A DNA stretch of 64,000 bases from Streptomyces sp. NBC_01233 (GCF_035989305.1 NZ_CP108514.1:9032501-9096500); one strand, 5' to 3'; positions 43,846-53,380 are shown, counted from the first letter of the stretch. Made by a program: numbers and translations. The notes: generated by a model not told the origin, from the sequence alone.

Positions 43846-45264
43846 ATGTTGCTGGAACCGGGGCGGTGGCTGGAGCTGCGGCGTTTCCGGGCTCTGCATG
43901 AGGCGGGCGCGAGCATCTCGGAGATCGCTCGGGAGACCGGTCTGAACTGGCGTACGGTCAAGAAGTATCTGGAGAGCGACGGTCCTCCGGTTCCGCCGGC
44001 TCCGGCGCCGCGCTCGGATCTCGGCAACCAGGTGATCAAGCCGTGGGCGCATGTGATTGATGCGTGGCTACGGGCTGAGGTGCTGCTGAAGGCCGCGGTC
44101 ATCCATGAGCGTCTGGTCGAGCAGTATGCCTTCCCGCACCACTACCAGCGCGTCAAGATGTACGTGCAGCAGGCCCGACCCCGCATCGCCGAGGAGTTGG
44201 GATATACCCCGCGCGAGCTGGCGAAGTTGCACCGCCGCTTCGAGGTGGTGCCCGGCGCCCAGGCCCAGGTCGACTGGGGCGACGAGGGCAACATCCTGGC
44301 CCATGTCGGCATCCCGAAGGTCTACTCCTTCCACATGACCTTGTCCTACTCCCGAGATCCGTTCTGCTGCTTCACCACCAGCCAGAATCTGGCATCGTTC
44401 TTCGAGTGCCACCGGCGGGCGTTCGCGCACTTCGGCGGGGCGCCCGGGGTGATCGTCTACGACCGGACCAAGACTGTCGTGCGCCGTCACGTCGCCCCGG
44501 GCGAGGCGGTCCCGTTGCATCCGGAGGCCGTGGCGTTCGCCGGGCACTACGACTTCGACATCGACGTCTTGGCCGCCTACCGGCCGACGGGGAAGGGCCG
44601 CGTCGAGCGCCAGGTCCTCATCGTCCGCGATCATGTGCTCGCGGGGCGGTCCTTCTCCAGCCTGGATGACATGGACGGGGCGTTCATGGCCTGGGTGCCC
44701 CAGCGCCGGGCGCGTACGCACCGCACCCACGGCGAGGTGATCGGCGTGCGGGCCAAGCGGGATCACGCCGCGCTGCGGGCGCTGCCCGCCAAGCCCTACA
44801 TCGTGGCCGATCGGCACCTGCGACACGTGGCCAAGGACTGCCTGGTCGCCTTCGACGCCAACCTCTACTCGGTGCCCGCCACCAAGGTCCGCCACCGCCA
44901 GCTCGTCGAGGTCAGAGCCTCCGCAGGCACCGTGGCCCTGCATTCCACCGTGCCCGACGCGCAGGGCATCACGCTGCTGGCCGTGCACTCCCGCGCGGTC
45001 GGACGCAGCGCGAGGATCGTGGATGAGGCCCACTGGAAGGCCCTGCCCGACGGACACACCCGCGCCACCACCACCGACCTTCCGCCACCCGTGAGCAGGC
45101 CGGCCCGCTCCGGCGCCGAGGAACCGGGCGGTCTGATCTCGCTGCTGACCCGGGCCAGAGCCGCGCAAGTCCACGTCGGCACCCGTCCGCTGGCCCTCTA
45201 CGACCAGATCGCCGGCACCCGCCCGTTCAACCCCGCCCCCATCGACCCCAAGGACATGCGTTGA
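43846..45264 (+). CDS. istA: IS21 transposase IstA
   Basis: 472 residues. N-terminal helix-turn-helix (HEAGASISEIARETGLNWRT) and retroviral integrase-type rve core: Asp in AQAQVDWGDEGNILAHV, Asp in VIVYDRTKTVVRRH and Glu in PTGKGRVERQVLIVRDHV. The C-terminal beta-barrel region and a Pro-rich tail follow. It works with IstB on the element ends. Complete. Its TGA overlaps the IstB TTG by four bases (TTGA). Confidence 0.93.
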   Translation: MLLEPGRWLELRRFRALHEAGASISEIARETGLNWRTVKKYLESDGPPVPPAPAPRSDLGNQVIKPWAHVIDAWLRAEVLLKAAVIHERLVEQYAFPHHYQRVKMYVQQARPRIAEELGYTPRELAKLHRRFEVVPGAQAQVDWGDEGNILAHVGIPKVYSFHMTLSYSRDPFCCFTTSQNLASFFECHRRAFAHFGGAPGVIVYDRTKTVVRRHVAPGEAVPLHPEAVAFAGHYDFDIDVLAAYRPTGKGRVERQVLIVRDHVLAGRSFSSLDDMDGAFMAWVPQRRARTHRTHGEVIGVRAKRDHAALRALPAKPYIVADRHLRHVAKDCLVAFDANLYSVPATKVRHRQLVEVRASAGTVALHSTVPDAQGITLLAVHSRAVGRSARIVDEAHWKALPDGHTRATTTDLPPPVSRPARSGAEEPGGLISLLTRARAAQVHVGTRPLALYDQIAGTRPFNPAPIDPKDMR

Positions 45265-46034
45265 GCGAGCTGGTCACCGCCCGGATCCGCACCACCGCCA
45301 CCAAACTCGGCCTGCCCCACCTCACCGAGGCCCTGGCCGAGCACGTCGGCCGGGCCGACGCCGCGTCGATGGCCTACCTCGACTTCCTCGACCTGGTCTT
45401 GGAAGAAGAACTTGCCGTCCGTGAAGAACGCCGCTTCCGCCACGCGCTACGGGTCTCCCGCCTGCCACACCACAAGACGATTGAGGAGTACGACTTCTCC
45501 TACCAGCCCGAACTCGACCCCAGGAAGGTCAAGGACCTGGCCACCCTCGCGTTCGTCGAGGCCAAGTCCAACGTCGCGCTGCTGGGCCCGCCCGGGGTCG
45601 GCAAGACACATATCGCCGTCGCGCTGGCTGTCGCCGCCTGCCGGGCCGGCTACTCGATCTACTTCACCACCCTCGACGACATGGTCCGCCAGCTCAAGGC
45701 CGCCGACTCCATCGGCCGCCTGGCCAGCAAACTCCGCACCTACCTGCGGCCTCACGTTCTCGTGGTGGACGAGGTCGGCTACCTCCCGCTGGAGCGTGAC
45801 GAGGCAAACCTCGTCTTCCAGATGCTCTCCAAGCGCTACGAGAAGGGCTCCACCCTGCTGACCTCGAACAAGAGTTTCAGTGAGTGGGGTCAGGTCTTCG
45901 GCGACGACGTCCTGGCCACTGCCATCATCGACCGCCTACTCCACCACTGCGAGATCCTCGCCATCAACGGCGCCAGCTACCGCCTGAAGAACCGCCTCAC
46001 AGCCATCGAAGGCGGCATCACTGCGGCCAGCTGA
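45261..46034 (+). CDS. istB: IS21 helper ATPase IstB
   Basis: 257 residues, starting at a TTG overlapping the istA stop. AAA+ ATPase related to DnaA/DnaC: Walker A GPPGVGKTHIAVAL (about residue 112), Walker B in HVLVVDEVGYLPLERD (about 170), and sensor segment STLLTSNKSFSEWGQVFGD. It assembles on target DNA and stimulates IstA. No lesions are seen. Confidence 0.93.
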   Translation: MSELVTARIRTTATKLGLPHLTEALAEHVGRADAASMAYLDFLDLVLEEELAVREERRFRHALRVSRLPHHKTIEEYDFSYQPELDPRKVKDLATLAFVEAKSNVALLGPPGVGKTHIAVALAVAACRAGYSIYFTTLDDMVRQLKAADSIGRLASKLRTYLRPHVLVVDEVGYLPLERDEANLVFQMLSKRYEKGSTLLTSNKSFSEWGQVFGDDVLATAIIDRLLHHCEILAINGASYRLKNRLTAIEGGITAAS

Positions 46035-46153
46035 CACAGGATCAAGCTCTGCACATCAGCCCGTACACACCTCTGCACTACAGCCCGTACGCCGACACAC
46101 CCCCGCCTGACCGACCCCAACACCCCTCCACGAACTTCCGCGGAGCAGCACTA

Positions 46154-46688
46154 GGGTGCCCCAGGCGCCGACCGGGCGACCGCCGACGTCGACACCCCAG
46201 GCCTGGGCGCAGTCCTCGATGAGGGGGATTCCGCGTTCGCGGAGCCGGGTGGCGATCTCAGCGGTACCGGGTGCGGGCCGTCCCCGGAGGTGGACGAGGA
46301 CGACAGCCGCGGTGTCCGGCCCGATGAGGGGTTCGATCTCCTTCAAGGTCGGGGTGAGCGAGTCGGTGGCCGGGGCGACACGGACCGCGGCACCGAGCAT
46401 GTCGGCGGCGGCACCGACTGAGACCCACCCGATCTCCGGGATGATCACTTCCTGTCCGGCACGGATCTCCAGTCCGCGCATGGCCATCCGCAGGGCGGAG
46501 GATCCGGAGTCGACCGCGAGGGCGGACGCACGGCCGGTCAGCTGGGCGACGCGGTCTTCGAGCTGCGGGATGAGGGCGCCGTTGAACGTGGCGATCTGGC
46601 CGGACAGTATCCCGTCGCCGACCAGGGCGTTCTGGGCGTCGGCGGTGAGGAGGCTGTACTGGTACACGGGCTGGGCAGTTGTGGGCAC
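46154..46688 (-). pseudogene. DegT/DnrJ/EryC1-type aminotransferase, N-terminal half
   Basis: 178 codons: QYSLLTADAQNALVGDGILS, AQLTGRASALAVDSGSSALR, GQEVIIPEIGWVSVGAAADM, and the PLP-associated IEDCAQAWGVDVGG. The gene is cut at 46153 by the TA insertion of IS630 B, just before the segment that would hold the Schiff-base Lys. Such enzymes make amino sugars or amino-cyclitols in antibiotic clusters. It is inactive, and no related pathway genes are seen beside it. Confidence 0.85.
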
Positions 46689-46748
46689 GAGGATGCATCC
46701 CTTCCTGGGGATGGGCGATGTCGCGCGGAACGAAGTCGGGGGCTAGGG

Positions 46749-48272
46749 CCAATACCAGTGATTTAAGGGTCCGGGGTGCCTGGGGTCTTCGGTGGGTTGG
46801 TCGGGGCCGTTTTGTGGTGTGGGGCGATGGCCACGGCTCGGGCTGGGTCGAGTGTCGGCTGTGGCCAGAGCCGGTGTGCGGTGCGCTTGACGCCGAAGTT
46901 GGACATCTTGCGTTTGACGACGCGGGCGTTCGACCGCTGTCGTCGCGGTGGCAGGAGGTGACGGGCTATCTCTCGTATCCCGTCGGTGAGGGCTGTGGCC
47001 AGGCGGTCAGGGGGAAAAGGCCGCCTGCGCGGTGACCTGGCGTAGGGCGAGGCGGAGGGTGCGGGTGAAGGAAAGCCGGTCGGTATCGGTGTCGGTGTCC
47101 CGGGCGGCGGTGTGCATGAGCTGGCGGATCGCGTGATGGACGAGGAGGTGGGCCCAGACCTCCTGTTCGACGCCGTCGGGCGATCGGGAGCGCAGGACCT
47201 GGGCGGGGCCGCGTTGGTGGGTCTTCAGCTCGTCCAGTGTGGTCTCGATCTCCCATCGCTCGTTGTAGAGGGCCGCCAACTCCGCCGCGGGTGCGGCTTC
47301 GTGGTCGAGGATGGTGGTGATCAGCCGGTACGGGGCGTCGTGCTGCGGGCGTCCGGGGTCGTCCAGGGTGTACTCGATGACCCGCACCACGGTGGGATCG
47401 GTGCGTTTGCGGTGGTCCTTGGCCGCCACGATGTCGGAGAGGTAGGACCCGTCGGGGAGCTCGCGCCGCACGGGCAGGACGGCGTTGGACTTGATGCGCC
47501 AGAGCAGGTCCGCACCGCCGGCCGATGCCGCTCGCCACTGCTCCAGCCCGGCGAAGCCCCGGTCGGCCATCAGCAGGTCATCCGGTCCAAGGGCGTCGAA
47601 CAGCTCCCGCGCGATCACGGACTCCGCGGTGGTGAACGGCCCCAGAGCCGCGCGGGTGATGGCGTGCGTGCCGCACTCCGCCAGCGCCACCACCCGCACC
47701 TGCGGGAACGCGGTCCGCTCGCCCCGGTGGGTGGCGGGACGACCGAACCGGGCGTCGTTCTCCTCACTGTCCGGCACGTCGAACGTGGTCCCGTCGACCG
47801 CCATCAGACGCCAACACCCGTACCACGCACCGGGAGTGGACTCGGTCGCCACAGGCCCGGCGGACTGCTCGAAGAGAGCCTTGAGCGGCTCGGGCCCGAG
47901 CCTGGCCCGGGCCCGGGAAACCGCACCGGGCGTAGGCACCTGCCACGAACCCGACCAGTGCTTGGCCCAGGCCAGACCCTGAGTGAGCAGCCGTGCGACC
48001 TCTTCGTAGCCCTGACCGGAGAACAAGCACATCGCCAGCACGAAGTAGACGACCACCCGTGGAGGCAGCAGCCGGTTGCGCTGCCCGGCCTTCCCGGATT
48101 CCTCCACGACCCGGTCCACCAGCTCCGGCGGGAACGTCCGCGTCAGCAGTCCGATCGCGATCCGATCCGACAACCGCTCGTCCGTCTCCGGCTTGACCTG
48201 TCCAGGGCGTGGCATCCAGACACCTCCTGGCCAACACCCTACCAGCCGAGATCCTTAAGTCACTGGTATTGG
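46749..48272 (-). mobile_element. IS4-family insertion sequence
   Basis: 1524 bp with inverted ends CCAATACCAGTGA. The 8-bp duplication GGCTAGGG (46741-46748 and 48273-48280) includes the first three bases of IS5 copy 2, so this element landed in the tip of that IS5. Confidence 0.92.
47007..48215 (-). CDS. IS4-family transposase, C-terminus shifted by one base
   Basis: 402 residues. DDE_Tnp_1 layout: N-terminal NRLLPPRVVVYFVLAMCLFS, Asp in RLMAVDGTTFDVPDSEEN, Asp in DLLMADRGFAGLEQW, and the YREK-like LYNERWEIETTLDELK with catalytic Glu. The reading frame stops after TAQAAFSP, in a run TTTTCCCCC. One C fewer would continue as PDRLATALTDGIREIARHLL through KMSNFGVKRTAHRLW to the element end, as in related elements. 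The catalytic core is intact, so activity may survive without the basic C-terminal tail, which probably binds DNA. Confidence 0.88.
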   Translation of the reverse strand: MPRPGQVKPETDERLSDRIAIGLLTRTFPPELVDRVVEESGKAGQRNRLLPPRVVVYFVLAMCLFSGQGYEEVARLLTQGLAWAKHWSGSWQVPTPGAVSRARARLGPEPLKALFEQSAGPVATESTPGAWYGCWRLMAVDGTTFDVPDSEENDARFGRPATHRGERTAFPQVRVVALAECGTHAITRAALGPFTTAESVIARELFDALGPDDLLMADRGFAGLEQWRAASAGGADLLWRIKSNAVLPVRRELPDGSYLSDIVAAKDHRKRTDPTVVRVIEYTLDDPGRPQHDAPYRLITTILDHEAAPAAELAALYNERWEIETTLDELKTHQRGPAQVLRSRSPDGVEQEVWAHLLVHHAIRQLMHTAARDTDTDTDRLSFTRTLRLALRQVTAQAAFSP

Positions 48273-48277
48273 GGCTA

Positions 48278-49371
48278 GGGCCTGTTCTGAGTTGAGATCA
48301 CGGGATCGGTCATTCTCGCTTCAGGAGGGTGCTGGCCGGGGTAGACCGGTCGCATGACTCGTGATGATCTGACCGATGCCGAGTGGGAGTTGATCGAGCC
48401 GCACCTGCCGCTGGGGGCGTTCGGACCGATCCCTGACCTGCGCCGCTACTTCAGCGCGGTGATGTGGAGGTTCCGGACCGGCAGTCCCTGGCGGGATGTG
48501 CCGGAGAGCTACGGCTCCTGGTCGACGATCTACGACCGGTTCCGGATGTGGGCGCGTGACGAGGTCTTCCAGACCCTCATGGACGCGATGATCGCCGAGG
48601 CGGAGGCTCGCGACGATGTCGATCTCAGCCTGGTGAGCGTGGACTCGACCGTTGCTCGGGCGCATCACCACGCGGCGGGCACGGCGGTCGCCCCGGAGCT
48701 CCTTGAGGATCTGGAGAAGGCCGTGGCGGAGGAAAAGGGGCTGCAACAAAGGGACAAAACGACCCCGTAGGCGAGGGATCCGCGGACAGGGAGGACCCCG
48801 AGCGGGAACAGCGCCGAGCCGTGCGCCGGCGCCGCAGGGCCCGACTGCGGGCCGCCGAACTGGGCCGCTCCCGGGGCGGGCTCACCAGCAAGATCCACCT
48901 TGCCGTCGAGCGGCGCTGCCGCCCGCTGTCCATCATCCTTACCCCCGGGCAGGCCGCGGACAGCCCGCACTTCATCCCTGTCCTCAAGAAGATCAAGGTG
49001 CGCGGCCGGATCGGCCGCCCCAGGACCCGGCCGGACGCAGTGGCCGGCGACAAGGCGTACTCCTCCCGAGCCAACCGCGCCCACCTGCGCAGACGCAACA
49101 TCAAGGCGGTGATCCCGGAAAAGGCCGACCAGGCTGCCAATCGCAAGAAGAAGGGACGCTCCGGCGGCCGCCCGGTCAGCCACGACGGCACGCTCTACAA
49201 AGATCGCAACACCGTCGAGCGCGCCATCAACAAGTTCAAGGAATGGCGGGGGCTGGTCACCCGCTACGACAAGACACCTGAGAGCTATGCCGCCGGGCTC
49301 CACCTGCGCGGATCCATCCTCTGGTTACGCAGCCTGCCAGCCCTCCCGTGATCTCAACTCAGAACAGGCCC
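48278..49371 (+). mobile_element. IS5-family (IS427-like) element, copy 2
   Basis: 1094 bp, same ends as copy 1, flanked by TA (48276-48277 and 49372-49373). Opposite orientation to copy 1. Its left tip is shared with the target duplication of the IS4 element. Confidence 0.95.
48354..49351 (+). CDS. IS5-family transposase in two frames (OrfA/OrfB), copy 2
   Basis: OrfA runs 48354-48770 and OrfB ends at 49351 in the -1 frame, with the same A-rich slip region near 48757. The sequence matches copy 1 apart from AAGTAV in OrfA and RGLVTRY in OrfB. Catalytic Asp, Asp and Glu are all present, split across the two frames, so a fused product from frameshifting is expected. Confidence 0.88.
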
Positions 49372-49378
49372 TAGAGGC

Positions 49379-51162
49379 AACGCCGTTCAGTTAGGGCTCG
49401 CAGAGGATTAACCCGTAGCTTCCCGATCTGGCGGTCGTTGGCGTGGTATGGAAGCGGCGGAAGAGATAGCGGCGGCCTTGGTGGCGAAGTTCACGGTGCT
49501 GTTCCCGCATCTGGACGAACGTCAGCGTCGTCTCCTGCTGGCGGCCGAGGCCCGGGTACTGGGCCATGGCGGGATCAGGCTGGTCGCCCGGGCGGCTGGA
49601 GTGCGAGAGGCCACGGTGTCGCTTGGTGTCACTGAACTGGACTCCGGTGAAGCCCCGTTGGGGCGGGCGCGCCGGGTCGGTGGTGGCCGCAAGCGGGTAG
49701 TGGACCTGGATCCGGGACTGCGTCCGGCACTGTTGGCCCTGGTCGAGCCGGACATGCGCGGGGACCCGATGTCGCCCCTGCGGTGGACGACGAAGTCCAC
49801 CCGCCACCTCGCCGCCGAGCTCACGCGCCAAGGCCACCGGATATCCGCCGACACCGTCGCCGACGTGCTGCGCGAGGAAGGCTTCAGCCTCCAGGGCAAC
49901 GCCAAAGTCATCGAAGGCCGGCAGCACCCGGACCGGGACGGCCAGTTCCGCTATATCAACGAGCAGGCCAAGGCCCACCAGGTGGCCGGCGACCCGGTGA
50001 TCAGCGTCGATACGAAAAAGAAGGAAGTGGTGGGGCCGTTCAAGAACGGCGGCCGGGAATGGCGGCCCGCAGGCAACCCCGAGCGGGTCAGCACCCACGA
50101 CTTCCCGGACAAGGAACTCGGGAAGGCCGTGCCCTACGGCATCTACGACCTGGCTGCGAACACCGGCTGGGTCAGCGTCGGCACCGACCACGACACCGCC
50201 GCCTTCGCCGTCGAATCCATCCGCCGCTGGTGGAATGCCCGCGGCAAGGAGGACTACCCGCAGGCCAGGCGGCTGCTGATCACCGCCGATGCCGGCGGCT
50301 CCAACGGCTACCGAACCCGCGCCTGGAAGGCCGAACTCGCCGCCCTGGCCCTGGAAACAGGCATGGAGGTCACTGTCTGTCACTTTCCTCCGGGCACATC
50401 GAAATGGAATCGGATCGAGCACCGGCTGTTCTCACACATCACCATGAACTGGCGCGGCAGGCCGCTGACCAGCCACGAAGTCATCGTGCAGAGCATCGCC
50501 GCGACCACCACCCGCACCGGGCTGAAAGTCCACGCCGAACTCGGCACCGCTACCTACGAGACCGGGGTCCGCATCGGTGACGGGCAGATGGACGTCCTCC
50601 CCGTCACACGCCACGACTGGCACGGCGACTGGAACTACACACTCCGCCCCGAGGCATACACCCAGGTCAACGACGCACCAGACCCGTTCGATCAGCCGAG
50701 CCCCGACCTCGCCTGGCTATGCCACCCCGCCCTGACCGGACTGCCGCCCGCCGAGTGGGACACCCTCATCACCGCGCTGACCATCCTCCACGACGCCCAG
50801 CGCGAGACTCACCTGGACCAACGACGCGGCCACCGACCTCGCGTCAAGGGCGACGGCACCACCGGCCGACGCCCCGTCCTCACCCTCGCCGACCGGCTCC
50901 TAGCCACACTCCTCCACTACCGGCTCGCCCTGCCCCAAGTCGCCGTCGCCGCCCTGCTCACCGTCCACCCCGGAACAATCAACAGACGCATCCGCGACAT
51001 CCGGCAGCTCCTGGAAACAGCCGGGCACCCCATCCAGCCCGCCGACGACCGACTCGCCACCCTCGACGACCTCTACGACTTCGCCAGCACCCGTGGAATC
51101 ACCCTCCCAGCAGAGATCAAACCAGCGAGTTAATGATCTGCGAGCCCTAACTGAACGGCGTT
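49379..51162 (+). mobile_element. ISAzo13-family insertion sequence
   Basis: Inverted ends AACGCCGTTCAGTTAGGG at 49379 and on the reverse complement ending at 51162. The duplication is short or absent (GGC on both sides at most). It abuts IS5 copy 2 on its left and the terB stop codon on its right. Confidence 0.88.
49448..51133 (+). CDS. ISAzo13-family transposase (561 aa)
   Basis: Characteristic segments: HLDERQRRLLLAAEARVLGH with GGIRLVARAAGV, TRHLAAELTRQGHRISADTV, Asp in DPVISVDTKKKEVVGPFKN, Asp in RLLITADAGGSNGYR, and HFPPGTSKWNRIEHRLFSHI with the Glu. The C-terminal 170 residues extend beyond the catalytic domain and have a helical repressor-like part (LPQVAVAALLTVHPGTINRR). Complete and probably active. 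Confidence 0.92.
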   Translation: MEAAEEIAAALVAKFTVLFPHLDERQRRLLLAAEARVLGHGGIRLVARAAGVREATVSLGVTELDSGEAPLGRARRVGGGRKRVVDLDPGLRPALLALVEPDMRGDPMSPLRWTTKSTRHLAAELTRQGHRISADTVADVLREEGFSLQGNAKVIEGRQHPDRDGQFRYINEQAKAHQVAGDPVISVDTKKKEVVGPFKNGGREWRPAGNPERVSTHDFPDKELGKAVPYGIYDLAANTGWVSVGTDHDTAAFAVESIRRWWNARGKEDYPQARRLLITADAGGSNGYRTRAWKAELAALALETGMEVTVCHFPPGTSKWNRIEHRLFSHITMNWRGRPLTSHEVIVQSIAATTTRTGLKVHAELGTATYETGVRIGDGQMDVLPVTRHDWHGDWNYTLRPEAYTQVNDAPDPFDQPSPDLAWLCHPALTGLPPAEWDTLITALTILHDAQRETHLDQRRGHRPRVKGDGTTGRRPVLTLADRLLATLLHYRLALPQVAVAALLTVHPGTINRRIRDIRQLLETAGHPIQPADDRLATLDDLYDFASTRGITLPAEIKPAS

Positions 51163-51166
51163 GGCT

Positions 51167-51622
51167 CTAGAGGTCGAACTCGTGGGGCGGCAGGTCGAGG
51201 GTGTAGCAGGCTTCGCGTACGACGGCCTGCTCGGTCTTGTCGAAGTCGCCGTCGGCGCCGCCGATGACGATGCCGATCTGGATGACGGCGCGGGCCTCGG
51301 CGGGCTTCTTCTTCGCCTTGGCGATCTCCTGCATGACGCTGACCTTGCCGAAGTCGAAGTCGGCGGTCAGTTTGTTCAGGTTGTCGTCGAAGCGGCGCTG
51401 GAGGTCGGCGGCGTCGAAGTTCTGCAGCACCTCGTTGGTGGAGATGAGCTGCGCCACCCGGCGGCGCTCGGACGGGTCGATCGTGCCGTCGGCCGCGGCC
51501 ACCAGGGCGCACATCGCCATCGACGCGTCGCGGAACGCACCGCTCTTGAGGTCGTTCTTCTTCGCCACCAGCTGGGTCTGCATCGTCGATGCGGACTCCT
51601 TGATCCGGTCCCACAGGGCCAT
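51167..51622 (-). CDS. terB: TerB-family tellurite resistance / stress protein
   Basis: 151 residues. ALWDRIKESASTMQTQLVAK then MAMCALVAAADGTIDPSERR and GIVIGGADGDFDKTEQAVVR are the two Asp-rich metal-binding helices of the TerB fold, and REACYTLDLPPHEFDL closes the domain. TerB is a small cytosolic protein of the ter stress-response complex. The start ATG at 51622 is preferred over an in-frame codon at 51658 because the family begins MALWDR. No terD or terC neighbours are seen. The ISAzo13 element lies directly behind the stop codon. Confidence 0.9.
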   Translation of the reverse strand: MALWDRIKESASTMQTQLVAKKNDLKSGAFRDASMAMCALVAAADGTIDPSERRRVAQLISTNEVLQNFDAADLQRRFDDNLNKLTADFDFGKVSVMQEIAKAKKKPAEARAVIQIGIVIGGADGDFDKTEQAVVREACYTLDLPPHEFDL

Positions 51623-51891
51623 GCCAACTCCGTATCGGTCGGGCAGGCGGTCCGGCAACGGGGTACGACCCGGACCGCCCCGATTTCTGCAGTCTTGTAG
51701 AAGTTATCAGCGTGATGGCTCCCGATGCAGTGTGCCCCGGCCGGATCCTCTTACCCCCGCGAACATGAGAGCGGCGCACCAGGCCGTCGAATCGGCCCAG
51801 TGCGCCTGAATGGGCTACGACTCGTCGTCGCCCTCGTCCTCGTCGTCTCCTTCGAAGAAGTCGCCGACCTCGTGTCGACCGGGATCCAGCA

Positions 51892-53177
51892 GATTCCGTG
51901 ATCGCCAGAATCGTGAAGATGGTCGAGGAAGCATCCGAGACCAAGGCCCCCACGCAACTGTTCATCGAGAAGGTCGAACAGCGCTACTCCCTGGCCGTGG
52001 TCACAGCCACGATCGCCCTGTTCGCCATCCCCTTGGCCCTCGGCGCCGCCCTTCAGCCGACCCTCCTGCGGGCGTTGACGTTCGTGATCGTCGCCTCGCC
52101 GTGCGCCGTGGTGCTGGCTACGATGCCGCCGTTGCTCTCCGCCATCGCCAACGCCGGCCGGAACGGAGTCCTGGTCAAGTCCGCCGTCGTCATGGAACGC
52201 ATCGGCCAGATCGACGCCGTCGCCTTGGACAAGACCGGCACCCTGACCGAAGGCGCCCCCGTCTCACCGAGATCAGTCCCCGCACCGGGTCCGGACTCGC
52301 CGAGAGCGAGTTGCTGGCAGCCGCAGCCGAGCACGCGAGCGAGCATCCGCTGGCCCGCGCCGTCGTCGACGCAGCCCGCACCCGCGGCCTCGAGCTCCCG
52401 GCCGCCGACGCCTTCACCTCGATTCCCGGCCAAGGGGTCACGGCCAACGTGGGCGGCCGGCACGTCGAGGTCGCTGCACCCACCCGCCTGTCGGCGGGTG
52501 CCCGTACGCCGGACGTCGACGAGGTCGTTGCCGAGTTGGAGGCCCAGGGCCGTACCGCCGTCCTTGTACTCGTCGACGGCGAGCCTGCAGGAGTGCTCGC
52601 CTTCGCCGACCGCCTCCGGCCCGCCGCCGCGGACGCGGTCGCCGCTCTGACCACGCTGACCGGCGCGCCGCCCGTCCTGATGACCGGGGACAACCCTCGC
52701 GCGGCCGCACGACTGGCCGCCGAAGTCTCCCTCACCGACGTCCGCGCCGGCCTGCTCCCGCAGGACAAGGTCGCCGCCGTAGCGGAACTCCAGGTTGGCG
52801 GACGCAAGGTGCTCGTCGTCGGCGACGGAGTCAACGACGCTCCAGCCCTGGCCGCCGCCCACACCGGCGTGGCCATGGGCTGCGTGGGCTCCGACCTCGC
52901 CCTGGAGACCGCCGACGCGGTGGTGGTGCGCGACGAGCTCGCGGCCATCCCCGCCGTCCTGCGGCTCTCACGGGCAGCGCGCCGCCTGGTCGTGCAGAAC
53001 CTGTTCATCGCGGGAACGTTCATCACGGTGCTCGTCGTCTGGGACCTGGTCGGACACCTGCCGCTGCCCCTCGGAGTCGCCGGCCACGAGGGATCCGCCG
53101 TTCTCGTGGGTCTCAACGGTCTGCGCCTGCTGCGGCAGGCGGCATGGGAGAAGGTCCGGACCGGACATACCCAGTGA
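51892..53177 (+). pseudogene. P1B-4-type heavy-metal ATPase, truncated and frameshifted
   Basis: Opens in the middle of the protein (ARIVKMVEEASETKAPTQLF), so the first membrane helices and most of the actuator domain are missing. The metal-site helix reads FVIVASPCAVVLATMPPLLS (an SPC motif), followed by the phosphorylation site ALDKTGTLTEGAP. One C is missing near 52262, and the remaining ATP-binding domain lies in another frame (HPLARAVVDAARTRG, PVLMTGDNPRAA, VGDGVNDAPALAAAHTG). The last helices have HEGSAVLVGLNGLRLL. The SPC and HEGS pair points to the P1B-4 group, which exports Co, Ni or Fe. It cannot work as it stands. Confidence 0.85.
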
Positions 53178-53380
53178 GCCGCCGTCGCGCCACAACGAAG
53201 TACGGCCCGGTTGGGGCCGGATCTGCCCGGGCCGGTGCCGGTGACCGTGTGCCGGGGCTGCTGCAACCGCGTGACGGCGCGCGGGGGACTCTTTAGGGGC
53301 CAAATAGAGCGAATGTTCGGATACGCCAGTCGTCTCATTCCACGGCGCCGCACTCGTCCTCTCGCCGAGTATGGGTCCTG

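Larger units (their letters stand above)
43711..46097 (+). mobile_element. IS21-family insertion sequence
   Basis: Ends TGTCGGCGTACGGGCT in inverted orientation, with multiple inner repeats (TGCAGAGGTG and GTACGGG motifs), as is usual for IS21. Flanked by a 5-bp duplication CACCC (43706-43710 and 46098-46102). Confidence 0.93.
43392..46110 (+). pseudogene. Passenger gene of IS630 element B, split by IS21
   Basis: The first part (GTG at 43392 to 43710) reads MQHHLRQRLNTHAQARWPQL and CRLRFTGVLHTWGFALYLAS, then GYQDNYLPTGLPIGSPEDCL and YLDT. Removing IS21 and its CACCC duplication joins it to 46103-46110 as YLDTPA and a TGA. The intact product is about 110 residues. Its location inside the terminal repeats shows that it moves with the IS. 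The function is unknown; it has no obvious nuclease or HTH motif. In the present state it ends early at a TGA inside the IS21 end (SAYGL), losing only a few residues, so it may still work. Confidence 0.75.
42230..46151 (-). mobile_element. IS630-family element B, carrying an inserted IS21
   Basis: The ends GTGCTGCTCCGCGGAAGT are exact inverted repeats flanked by TA (42228-42229 and 46152-46153). Without the IS21 and its 5-bp duplication the element is about 1.53 kb and has two divergent genes: the transposase and a small passenger gene. Confidence 0.93.

Noticed and set aside
41134..49371. Composite transposon formed by the two IS5 copies
   Set aside because: Each copy has its own flanking TA, and the IS4, IS21 and IS630 insertions explain the layout without a joint transposition.
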